Assembly: GCF_950295315.1 (NCBI RefSeq)
Contig: NC_080165.1
Coordinates: 11,411,093 to 11,475,092 of the forward strand
Length of the DNA: 64,000 bases
From: Erinaceus europaeus
Taxonomy: Eukaryota; Chordata; Mammalia; Eulipotyphla; Erinaceidae
Direction of reading: 5' to 3'
Part shown: piece after piece, positions 53,337-63,264 of the stretch
Layout: every line of letters begins with the position of its first letter
Numbering within the stretch: the stretch's first letter is position 1
Made by a program: the position numbers and the translations under genes
The notes under the pieces: model-generated
Told to the model about the DNA's origin: nothing
Seen by the model: only the letters and a program-made list of their open reading frames with translations
Databases searched by the model: none

Positions 53337-53485
53337 GAAGGACATTCAGAAGTAGTATGTGTATGTGTGTATGTGTAATGGTGTATGTGTGACTTGGAAA
53401 GGAAGAGAAAGGGGAGCATTGGAAAAAAAAGGGCAAATATATAAAATATAGACAGATAGTTATAGAAATAATAGTCAACCCATAT
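53337..53485 (+). repeat. 149-bp segment duplicated at 55365-55517
   Basis: GGACATTCAGAAGTAGTATG through CAACCCATATA is nearly identical to 55365-55517. The visible difference is one homopolymer/T change near 53432. Neither flank is shared and there is no target duplication. Confidence 0.85.
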
Positions 53486-53630
53486 AGGTACTTCCCGGGC
53501 CTACTTTTTAAAATTTTGGTTTTGGTTTTGAATATATAAATGGGCACCATTCTTTGAAAATCTTTTGAGCAAGATTGCATTTTTGTCATGTTTACTTAGT
53601 GTCCCAAGATTTGTAAATCCTGTTCTTTGC

Positions 53631-53901
53631 AGGAGTCGGGCTGTAGCACAGCAGGTTAAGTGCACGTGACACAAAGCTCAAGGACTGGTGTTAAGGATCC
53701 CGGTTCGAGCCCCCAGCTGCCCACCTGCAGTGGAGATGCTTCACAGGCTGTGAATCAGGTCTACAGGTGTCTTTCTCTTCCCCTCTCTGTCTTCCCCTCC
53801 TCTCTCCATTTCTCTCTGTCCTAGCCAACAATGACGACATCAATAACAACAATAATAATAACTACAACAACAATAAAGACAAGGGCAACAGAAGGGGAAA
53901 A
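53631..53901 (+). repeat. SINE type A with target duplication
   Basis: A complete copy bounded by the perfect 16-bp repeat AAATCCTGTTCTTTGC (53615-53630 and 53902-53917). Confidence 0.95.
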
Positions 53902-53917
53902 AAATCCTGTTCTTTGC

Positions 53918-54479
53918 TACCATTCTTTCCTGGGTTAGGTATCCTATTAAACCAACTCTTTTTTAAAAAAAATATTTTACAGTTTCAAGCAGAACTTTTT
54001 GGGGGTGAGGGACATAAGTTTCCTAAGAATTGCTAAAATCACTGATGAGTCACTAAATGGGCTTTTCTTTCTCTTCTCTTTCTTCTTTCCTTTCTTCCTC
54101 CCCCTTTTTTCCTTTTTCTTTTAAGTTCAACAAAATAACATCTCAAACGAAATTCTTGTTCCTCTCCCTTCCCAGGTCCTCTCCCATTCTGAGATTCCTT
54201 TAATTAGCACTCTAACACCTCACTCCTATAAAAAGAACCTCTTATTTTAAAACTCATTTCTCCCTTCCCTTCATTGGAAATCTTCACCAGTTTTCAATGT
54301 GGAGCTGATTAAAGAAATTCACCCCTCCCTCCTCCCTCTGCTCTGAACTCATTTCTACAAATCACTTTTTTTTTTTTATTCCTTGCCCTTCATGTCTTTT
54401 TATAGAGGAAATTTTATTTCTTTCCTTATTTATTTATTGTACCTTCCAGAGGACTTTTCAGCTCTAAATTATTATTATT
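53918..54479. other. AT/pyrimidine-rich single-copy DNA
   Basis: A run of TTC/TTT words at 54063-54125 and otherwise no recognisable element. Confidence 0.4.
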
Positions 54480-54620
54480 GCCTTTTAATTTTTATTAGTG
54501 AATTAATAATGATTAACAAGGTTGTAAGGTAACAGGGGTACAATCCCATCCTGTTCCCACCACTAGAACTCCCTGTCCCATCCCCTCCATTATGACAGTG
54601 CTGGGATTGGGGCCTGGTGG
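54480..54620 (-). mobile_element. L1 3' terminus
   Basis: The complement of GGGAGTTCTAGTGGTGGGAA and TGTACCCCTGTTACC, ending in an AATAAAAATTAAAA tail. It is the same terminal type as 55540-55675. Confidence 0.7.
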
Positions 54621-54964
54621 CCTCACCCAGTAGTGTGTTTCCACAGTGATTATGTTATCTCCATGGTCCAAGAAGAAACTGACTGTTAAAAAGTGTGAAA
54701 GTAAAACTCCCCTGAGGGGAGTCTGTGGGGAGTGTGTCCTTCCTTGTGTCTTCTGAGGGAGGTGGTGGCATGGATGGTGGCACTGAGGTTGAGAGGTGCA
54801 TTCTGGGAGCACTTTCCCTGTTTCCTTACCCCAGCTGGTGTCTTACTCATACTCGCTCCACCTCCTACACTGATTACAAAAGTGCCATTGACACTTAAGC
54901 ATTGCAGGGATACTAGGTGCTGTGAGAACACTTAGATCTGTCAGAAACAGGTCTGTTAGTCTAT

Positions 54965-55140
54965 TTGGTGGGAGGTGGGAGGGCAGAAGAGAATCTGGAG
55001 AGATTCAGTGAGTGGAGTATGTGCCTTGCCATACACACAGCCCAGAATTGAGCCCCAGCACCACACGGGAGGTGTTGTGACACTGGAGAAAGCTCTAATG
55101 CTGTGGTCTCTCTCTCTCTCTCTCTTCCTCTGTAAACAAA
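54965..55140 (+). repeat. SINE type D
   Basis: GAGAGATTCAGTGAGTGGAG head, AATTGAGCCCCAGCACC, then a CT run at 55107-55126. Confidence 0.65.
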
Positions 55141-55142
55141 AG

Positions 55143-55675
55143 AGTGTCCCTACTCTATCCCACTAGGGAAAGAGAGAAACAGGCTGGGGGTATAATGTCT
55201 ATGTCCAGCGGAGAAGCAATTATAGAAGCCAGACCTTCATCTTCTGCACCCCAAAAAGAATTTTAGTTCATACTCCAAAAGTAGGGGAGACATGATAGAG
55301 GGAAGATGACCTGAGGGTTCTGAACTCCAATTCCATCAGAACCCAGAGAGAGAAGAGGAAAAAAAGGAAGGACATTCAGAAGTAGTATGTGTATGTGTGT
55401 ATGTGTAATGGTGTATGTGTGACTTGGAAAGGAAGAGAAAGGGGAGCATTGGAAAAAAAATGGGCAAATATATAAAATATAGACAGATAGTTATAGAAAT
55501 AATAGTCAACCCATATAGTCAGCCTTGGGAGGACTGCCATACCTTCTGTGAAGGGAGTGGGATACAGAACTCTTTTGGTGGGGACAGTGCAGAATTATAC
55601 CCCTGTTGTCTTGTAGTTATGTAAATCAATATTAAATCACTAATAAAATAAAAATAAAATAAAAGTGAAAATAAT
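55143..55675 (+). mobile_element. L1 3'UTR fragment, second subfamily
   Basis: CCCACTAGGGAAAGAGAGAA start, AAGCAATTATAGAAGCCAGA, and the end GTTATGTAAATCAATATTAA with an A-rich tail. It contains the 55365-55517 segment as a contiguous part, so this copy is the likely source of the one at 53337. Confidence 0.7.
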
Positions 55676-56002
55676 TTAAAAAGTGGTTCTGGAGTTGTGA
55701 AATCATATGTAAGCAAGGCTCTGTCTATGCAGAAATTATTAAAATAAACAAATGTATATTTAGGACAAAGAGTTTTTGAAAAACTATTCAGGTAACCCAT
55801 CTGAAAAGAAATGAGTCCATTTTTAACCTGATGGCCCAATGGGGAGGCCTTGTATGCTCGTCAGGATGACCTCAGTCATATGCTGATTATGTGCATAACC
55901 CAACACAGATGCCCAACAAGAGATGAGGGGCAGATGAGGTGTGGTGTACACCACGGAATACAAGGTTAAATGCACATAGTACTAATTGCATCTAGTATTA
56001 AG
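55676..56002. other. single-copy DNA and a degraded SINE head
   Basis: Positions 55920-56008 look like the head of a SINE that resumes after the LTR at 56655. Confidence 0.4.
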
Positions 56003-56008
56003 TGCAAG

Positions 56009-56654
56009 TGTTGGGACTATGTGTAAGCTTGATAGAGCTTAGGGAGAACTACCCCCATCCTTGGATGGAGGTTTGAGAAGATACCCTCTTGGTAAGTCTC
56101 TCTCAATTGAGGTGAGCAAAAGGGGGGAAACTCAGACTTAGTTCTTTCCTTCTCGACTCTCAGGCCCATAGAAACCCCAGTACTTCTTCCTATTAACTTC
56201 AGCCCACATGGCTGCAGATTCACTTATTCAAAGTCACCTTCTGATCACAGAAGAACACACCTTATCACACACTCCATCATACACCTCAGACCTCAGACAA
56301 GAGAAATTCCAAACTATATGGCCTTTTGATATCCATCTTCTCTCTGTCTCACCCTACTGGTTTAACCCCTATGCTTCTCTCAAATACCTTTGGATAATTA
56401 AGTTGCTTGCGTCATGGAGAATAACTGTCTTGTATCTCAACAATTCCAGCCCCCTATGCCATAAGGGCAAGTTGAAACCTGTAATTTCTGACATATTTCA
56501 ATAATAATTCCCTTTGTTTGGTTTTCTATTTAACTCATGTCCACCTGCTAATAAACGAGTTCTGAGCACGCTGAAGGGCTCCCTGATGTTGTTACTCTAG
56601 AAAGAACTGGTCTGTTACCTTTCCCCTGGAGATCACCCCGCCAAAGACCTGACA
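56009..56654 (+). repeat. solo LTR, same family as 7746-8452
   Basis: An LTR of 646 bp, TGTTGGGACTATG...CCTGACA, with a perfect 6-bp duplication, TGCAAG (56003-56008 and 56655-56660). Shared blocks with the other copy include AACCCCTATGCTTCTCTCAA and CTTTGGATAATTAA. AATAAA is at about 56551. Confidence 0.9.
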
Positions 56655-56905
56655 TGCAAGGATCCTTGCAGGGATCCAGGTTTAAGCTCCTGGCTCCCCA
56701 CCTTTGGGGGGGACACTTCACAAGTGGTGAAGCAGATATGCAGGTGTTTCTTTCTCTCCTCCAATCTATCTCCCCCTCCTTTCTCAATATCTCTTTGTCC
56801 TAGCCAATAAAATGGAAAAAGTGGCTGCCAGAAGCAGTGGATTCATAGTGCTGGCAGCAATAACCATGGAGGCAAAAACAAACAAACAAACAAACAAACA
56901 AACAC
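56655..56905 (+). repeat. SINE type A/B body with (AAAC)n tail
   Basis: GGCTCCCCACC, CACTTCACAAGTGGTGAAGC, then the extended tail GGCTGCCAGAAGCAGTGG and (CAAA)n at 56876-56903. Confidence 0.75.
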
Positions 56906-57029
56906 CATTGTGAAATGTGCCAAGTAAAGGCAGCCTTCCCACTCTTTCCTGATCTAGCTATGGAAACTGTAGTCACATTGGACATGGGTCATGAGGGAAT
57001 ACATAAAAAAGGCTGGAGAGGCAAATAAT

Positions 57030-57225
57030 TCAAGTTCTTTTTCTCTTTTTTATTTGATAAGACAAAGAGAAATTGAAGAGATGAAGAGATAGAGAGGGAG
57101 AGAGACAGAGAGACACCGGCAATATTTGCTTTACCAATCCCGACGCTTCATCCCTGAAGGTGGGGAGCAGGGAATCAAACTCAGGTCCTTGTGTACTTAA
57201 TCAGGTGCACTACCACCCAGTCCCC
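57030..57225 (-). repeat. SINE type B
   Basis: Minus-strand copy with tail TTTTTTATTTGATAAGAC and head GTGCACTACCACCCAGTCCCC. Confidence 0.82.
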
Positions 57226-58311
57226 AGGGCATTCATTTAATAGTAAATATTTTAACCCAGATAGTAAAGCCATTACCATCTTGGTATGTATAACCAAGAT
57301 AAAAAGTACTAGGCAGTTATTTTACATTCCTTACACCTCCCTCCCACCCTCCACCCACCGGCAGTCCTTAAAACTCAGTGGACATTCTCTGCTCAGAGCA
57401 CACTCGTTTAGGGTGCCCTGTGGCTGTTACCCCAGTCAGTGCCAGTTATGAAGCTAACAATAGGGAATCGAAGCTCAGAAGGTAAAATGACTTGTTTTCC
57501 CACTTTATTTCTCCTGCATGACCTTCCTTTTGTCTTTGCCACCCAGGCTACCCCTGAGAGATTTAATAACTTCTGGTAATAAGAAAGGAAGGAGAATTTC
57601 AGCCCCACTCCTCACTCCCCTTTGAACCTATTTCTGGGTTTCTATGGACAAACACTTAATATCGCTTTCAAAATACAACTTGTGAATTGGGTGTGCTGAT
57701 TGGATTCCCAGAAATGGAAATGAAGCAGACGGGGATGGGAGGAAAGAAAGCAGAAGAAATTGGATTGATCTCGAGAACCCTGCAGCAGCGGCTGCCACTG
57801 GAAAGTGGAAGGAAATTGGAAATGAGGAAATAGACATGGCAGAGGGCAGCCTTTCTCAGATTGGGGGCCTCTGGGGTGCAGGCACATCAGAGCTTTAGGG
57901 ATGTTTGTTAAAATGAAAATACCAGCAACCGAAGCAACAGAGCCCTCAAGTGGGCCATGAGAGCTTCTTGTAATGATGAATTCTTAATGTCCTCCCTAGG
58001 TGATTATTTCCTAAAAGTATGTGGGTCACTCAGCTGGAGGAATGGACATTCCACTGCAGACTAACATTTTGAATGTCCTGTCCTAGAATAATGAATGAAT
58101 CCTGGTTTTCCACTGTCTAAAACAAAGGACTGACAGAAGCCAACACGTGACTGACTTTGACACAAGGACTTGAATTTGAGGACTGAAGAAAGTTCCAAAC
58201 CACTGTGGGTTTTCATAAGAGGCAACCAACTTCCTTTTTTTTTTGTCTTAACGCACTGGCAAAAAAGAAAAAAAAAATCCCTTTCTACTTGATTGATGCT
58301 AGTTCCTTCTT
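57226..58311. other. single-copy DNA, no gene supported
   Basis: 57660-57900 is repeat-free and of balanced composition. I looked for upstream exons of the minus-strand gene and found none that I could defend. Confidence 0.4.
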
Positions 58312-58592
58312 CAGTGACTTTGTCTACTTCTTCCTCTACTACTACTACTTCCCCTGCTTCTTCTTCCTTCTTCTTCTCTCTCCTTCTCCCTTTCCTCCTC
58401 TTCCTTTTTCTCCTCCTTATTCTCCCTCTCCATTTCCTCCTCCTCCTTTTTCTCCTTCTTCTCCCTCTTCCTTTCCTCCTTCTCCTCCTTTTTCTCCTTC
58501 TCCTTCTTCTCCCTCTCCCTTTCCTCCTTTTCCTTCTCCTCATACTCCTCCTTCTTTTTCTCCATCTCTTTCTCCCTCTCCTTCTTCTTCTT
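58312..58592. repeat. polypyrimidine tract (TTCTCC)n
   Basis: About 280 bp almost entirely C and T on the plus strand. The Lys/Glu/Arg-rich frames of the other strand are repeat artefacts. A MIR-like end follows at 58605-58660. Confidence 0.95.
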
Positions 58593-58989
58593 AGAATGGA
58601 AAACCTATTATTGTTTATTATTTATTGAGTGCTTAATGGATGACACTACAGTCATTGTCACATATCCATATCCCATATCCCAATGATAACATGTCTACAA
58701 GACACTTTCGCCCCCAACCCTGGGCCCCTCTCTACCATATTGCACCAGGACCTCAAAGTCCTCCGACCTCCTCCCTCCCCTCCACAGAGTCCCCTGCTTT
58801 AGGGCAATATAGCAAATGCATCCAAGTTTCATTTTGTTTTCCCTTTCTGCCTTACTTCTTAAGTGAGTGAGATGAAAGTTTCTTTCATTCCTTAAGCACA
58901 AAAGAAGTTGACATATTTGATATATTATCACAATGATTTACATTTAATTATTTTCAGTACATCACAAAGCCTTAAAATTAAGTATCTTG
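58593..58989. other. MIR-like piece and single-copy DNA
   Basis: TTATTTATTGAGTGCTTAAT at 58617 is a MIR-like start; nothing else was recognised. Confidence 0.4.
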
Positions 58990-59200
58990 GGGGGCCAGGC
59001 AGATGTGACCTGGTTAAGCACACACATTATAGGAAGCAAGAGCCTTGGTTCAAGCCTTAGGTCTCAACCTTCAGGGGAGACCTTAAAAGAGGAAGCTTCG
59101 TGAGAGTTGAAGCCCTGCTGCAGGTGTCTCTTCCTCCCTACCTCCCTCTTACCCTCAATTTCTCTTTCTCTCTCCAAAAAAAAATACAAATATTCTTAAA
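58990..59200 (+). repeat. SINE type B
   Basis: GGGGGGCCAGGCAGATGTGA head, CTGGTTAAGCACACACATT, and GCTGCAGGTGTCTCTTCC. The A-rich tail starts at about 59176. Confidence 0.82.
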
Positions 59201-60545
59201 AGAAAATAGACATTAATCTTTAAAAAAATAGATCTCATCACTGGTCACATCCATTGGATACATAATCATAAAGCCTTCAGTGGACTTCTTCAGGACCATA
59301 GCCTCACTGTGGACTAGAAATGGGAGGGACTGACCCCCTCTAACCAGTTCCAGAGTGATAGCTGTCTGCCCATGTGATCACAAACCACTGTTTCTATAGA
59401 TTCTCCAGCACGGCCCAGTAATCACCAGTAGGATAATACCCTCAGTTTCTTGAAATCTGCAGAAGAAGAATCAAACGTGAGGGGAAGGAAGGCTGAAGAC
59501 TGAGAAGGTGGTGTTTCCTGTCCCGGGCTTCCTGAGAGACCCCCAAGGGGCTGTCTTCCCACAGGGGCCAAGGTCATGGAGACCCCACTGGGCTGGCTTC
59601 TGGGGTCTGCAGCTTGGACCAGACTCTTGTCCCTGCTGCCACTGAGAAACAAGGTCTCTAACTCATCATCCTGGGAGCTTGTCCTGCTTTGCTAGACCTG
59701 TTTTCATGGCAGACTTTCTGTCAGGGATTGGTGACTTGAGGTTTTGAGAGCTCCTGTTTGAGGAACCCCTCCATTTTACTCCATTTTACATGTGCTTCCC
59801 CCATGCTAAGCTTTTTGTCCAGGCTCTGTGCTTACGATTCCATTTCATCCTGACAATGCTCCCATTTTTCTTACCATACAGATGCAAAAACAGAGGCTGG
59901 GAGGGATGAAGTAACTTGCCTGCAGTGACAGCTGAAAAAACTGCAGGGGAGGCCCAGCTGTGTAGGCTGAGCTTGGTTTATTATGCTCCAGTGTATAAGC
60001 CATCTTTTTTTCCTTATTAAAATCAAAGGTGAATAAGCCAGCCAGTGGGACAGAAGTAATCCCAAGAGCAGGTGGAGGTTAAAATGGAGGCTGCCAGTGG
60101 AGCTACTCATGCTTATCCTCTCAGAGCAGAAGGCATGGCTGTGCTCCTAGGATCTGCTTGTGCTGCAGTGTGTGCAGGCAACCGAAGACAGCTGGAAGGT
60201 GGGGGCCATGGTGGGGACATGTGGCAGTGGGTGTGCTTGCTGGAGAGATGAATGGGAAGGGGGTTCTTTAAGGTATCCCTCTCCCAGAAGACAGCTTTGT
60301 CTCATGTCTTCCTACAAGTGGGCAAAGTGTGAGAAATTTTTGCAGATAATATTTATGGAAATGTCACCATAACTAGGCAATTACCAAATTCTCTCCACCT
60401 CACATAAAAGGACAGAATTTGGTGCAATCTGGAACCTTCCTACTTATGAACCACAGAATGCAAGCCCAGACATATAAGGATGCAGAGGTTACACAGGCTC
60501 CTATGCTGAATATGGGCCCCAGATCAAATCGATGGGGTTTACAGT
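59201..60545. other. single-copy DNA with a MIR
   Basis: A MIR lies at about 59780-59965 (plus strand), with AAAAACAGAGGCTGGGAGGG and AAGTAACTTGCCTGCAGTGA. No gene is supported elsewhere in the interval. Confidence 0.45.
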
Positions 60546-60550
60546 TTACA

Positions 60551-60605
60551 TGTTGGGGTGCCACATTGGGCGCCAGATGTTGGATGCCCCATATTGGGTG
60601 TCAGA
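60551..60605 (-). promoter_or_regulatory. tandem pair of primer-binding-site-like units
   Basis: Read on the minus strand, TCTGACACCCAATATGGGGC adjoins the LTR end, and TCTGGCGCCCAATGTGGCAC follows 28 nt later. Both units are followed by AACA. The inner unit has the better tRNA-Lys match. Confidence 0.6.
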
Positions 60606-61065
60606 TGTCGGGGTTCATTGGAGGGGAACAAGGCAGGAGTGTGCTTGATAAAGGGGTCTTCCAGCATACCGTGGCAGTGGACAATACACAAACCTTTTTA
60701 GGGTCCTGTTGTGGGGAATGGAACAACTTTATTGATGCAGTTACAAATTTATAAAGGTGTAGCTGTGCCGGGGAAGTAGCCGGCTGGCCAATGAGGTCAA
60801 TATCTCCTCATAAGGGAAAAGAGAACAAGGAAATGAGAGGGTATGGATGATGATGCAGGAATGGGGAAATAGAAATATAAGGAAGGCGAAGCCCACCAGA
60901 AGGGGGGAGAGGTGGGTGATGCAGTGAGGCTGTTAGGAAGGTTGGAATTCCCCCGCATACTCTGGCCACATCTCACTTGACCGCAAGGCTGGCATGCTAA
61001 GGGGAGACTGATAGATGAGCTTCTGGGGGTGGGAGTGTAAGCCATCCATGCTCAAACACACATCA
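60606..61065 (-). repeat. LTR with adjacent primer-binding site
   Basis: On the minus strand it runs from about TGATGTGTGTTTG to GAACCCCGACA. TATA-like TTTATAAA lies at 60748-60755 and AATAAA at 60728-60733 (both complement). No second LTR or target duplication was found, and the outer border is approximate. Confidence 0.6.
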
Positions 61066-61129
61066 GAACCACATAAACGATTTTCCCATATTTGGGAGCT
61101 ACTCTCTTCCCTGATGCAGCTTTCTAGCC

Positions 61130-61725
61130 ACTTTTCCAGCTATGACATCATCTCCCAGACAATAACTTGGGTCCACCTGCATGTTAGCTGTCAGGCTCAG
61201 GCAAAAAAATAGTAAAGTCATGGGCCCCTTGAAATAGATAATACCTAAAATAGGCCTATGAGCTTTTTCCAAAACAGAGACCCCAAATCTTTATCTGCAA
61301 TATTCCAGCTTTTAGGTTCATGATTAGTCAACAATTTGTTTGGTTTGATATCTTAATTATTTTTCAGCCACCAGGTTCCAGATGCTACCATGATGCCAAC
61401 CTGACTTCCCTGGGCAGACAACCTCACCAATGTGTCCTGGAGCTCCAATTCCCCAGAACTCTGGCCATTAGGGAAAGAGAGAGACAGGCTGGGTGTATGG
61501 ACTGACTTGTCAATGCCCATGTTCATCAGGGAAGCAGTTACAGAAGCCAGACCTTCCATTTTATGCACCCCATAATGATGCTGGGTCCGTACTTCCAGAG
61601 GGATAAAGAATAGAAAAGCTTTCAAGGGAGAGGTTTGGATATGGAGTTCTGGTGGTGGGAACTGTGTGTAACTGTACCCCTTTTATCCCATGGTCTTGTC
61701 AATATTTTCACTTTATAAATAAAAA
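61130..61725 (+). mobile_element. L1 3'UTR fragment
   Basis: TAACTTGGGTCCACCTGCAT, CAACAATTTGTTTGG, GACTTCCCTGGGCAGACAAC and TTCTGGTGGTGGGAACTGTG, ending TTTATAAATAAAAATCAC. The tail has become the microsatellite that follows. Confidence 0.7.
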
Positions 61726-61726
<1 letters not shown>

Positions 61727-61787
<61 letters not shown>

Positions 61788-61798
61788 ACACACACACA
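61727..61798. repeat. (CA)n microsatellite
   Basis: About 35 CA units with one interruption at 61783, grown from the A-rich L1 tail. Confidence 0.95.
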
Positions 61799-61878
61799 TA
61801 TATTAGAAAGACAGAAATGAGAACTAGGGCCAGAAAATCTGGATGTGGCAATCTGATTTTCTAATCTTCATAGGACTG

Positions 61879-62243
61879 GTCCCCTACGCCTACACTGAAC
61901 TTCTCTGTTCCAGTCTCTTGGAAACAGAGCTGGCAGTCAGCTGAGGTAAAGAACAAACACCTCATCACAGACCCCTGTAAGTGTCAACCCGGCTTTGACC
62001 TAGCACGTTATGATTGGGCCCTCCTCAATCGCTATCGAACAGGCCATGGCCGGTGCGCCGCTATGTTCCATGGCTGGGGAGCCAGAGACGACCCGAACTG
62101 CCCCTGCGGCTCCAGACAGACTATGACCCACATAGTCAACGACTGCCACCTCTCCAGATTCAAAGGAGGTCTCGAAACTTTACATCAGGCTCAACCTGAC
62201 GCTGTTGACTGGCTACGGAAGAAGGGCAAACGCTAGAAGAAAA
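61879..62243 (+). mobile_element. RTE-type LINE 3' end, copy 2
   Basis: A 365-bp insertion with a perfect 9-bp target duplication, ATAGGACTG (61870-61878 and 62244-62252). It keeps an open frame for its last 85 or so codons: LARYDWALLNRYRTGHGRCA, then CPCG, QTMTHIVNDC, DWL and a stop at 62234-62236. It is about 95 percent identical to 19797-20192, without that copy's TGA after TGHGR. It ends TAGAAGAAAA. The tail belongs to the C-terminal, Cys/His-containing region seen in RTE/BovB elements. Confidence 0.75.
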
Positions 62244-62252
62244 ATAGGACTG

Positions 62253-62756
62253 TGGAGACTTTTGAAACCCTTGACACTGTGAAGAACTAGAAAGAATTTG
62301 GGACAGGTGCAGATGATGAGTCCAGGGAAGCTCTGCAAGTAATAATCAAAGAGGTGTGAGGATGCATGAACCATCTTGCATTAGAGAGGGCTGGTCACCA
62401 GCCAACACACCGGGCACTGTGCTGTCACTTTTGTCACACTTGTGCAGTAAAATCAATGAGTATCCCAGCAGCATCCCAGGACTGTGACCAAGGATAGGAC
62501 TACCTGTGGGCAGCATGGTGCCAGATTCTCCACATGGCTCTCAGGAGATCTTCTCTGCTGAACAGAGAAATTCACCTAATTATGATATATTCCCCACATT
62601 AGACAAACATGGAAAGTTGGAAAAATTCATATTTTCACAAAAGATAAACCAGAGAGCAATTATTTTCTCCCCTGAAAAATGCTTTTGCTGGCTTGGGCAT
62701 CACTGTAATATTTCATTTAATCAGAAGTTTTCCAAATGTCTTTAGGAGTAAGCTCA
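62253..62756. other. single-copy DNA, no gene seen
   Basis: Nothing recognised. Confidence 0.4.

Positions 62757-62816
<60 letters not shown>
62757..62816. repeat. (AC)n microsatellite
   Basis: About 30 uninterrupted AC units. Confidence 0.95.
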
Positions 62817-62818
<2 letters not shown>

Positions 62819-63264
62819 TATTTACCCAACTCACTCCTCTAGCTTAATTTCAGTAGGTTTTCTTAAGAGGTTAGGTATAAGTGATATAGCCACTGTTAAA
62901 CCAGAAAACAAGAAATCATTCTGTAAGCTAACTTCTTATGTGGTGCTATGAATCCCCTGGCCCCTGTTGAACTCTTCTGGTCAGGGCACAGAGGTTCAGT
63001 CAGAAACTGCTTGACCAGTGATTTGTCTTTAAGAAGGAAAATAATGTGTTATTCTGCTTCCTTTATGACCTTAACATGGTTTTTGTCCAAATCTTTAGGT
63101 TCACTTCTGGTTGAGAATCTTATGTCTATGTAGCCCTCAGCAACATGTTCTAGACATCTGAGACACTGGGCTGTTCTTTTGAATAACACTTCTCCCCCCT
63201 CCCCATCTCTATTATTTATTTGGTGGCTTTGTTCATGTTGCTGGCTAAGAACCTGTGTTAATAA
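62817..63264. other. single-copy DNA, no gene seen
   Basis: Nothing recognised; short frames only. Confidence 0.4.

Noticed and set aside
58061..58628. 160-codon Lys/Arg/Glu-rich frame on the minus strand and matching frames on the plus strand
   Set aside because: Translation of the polypyrimidine tract; no complex sequence is coded.
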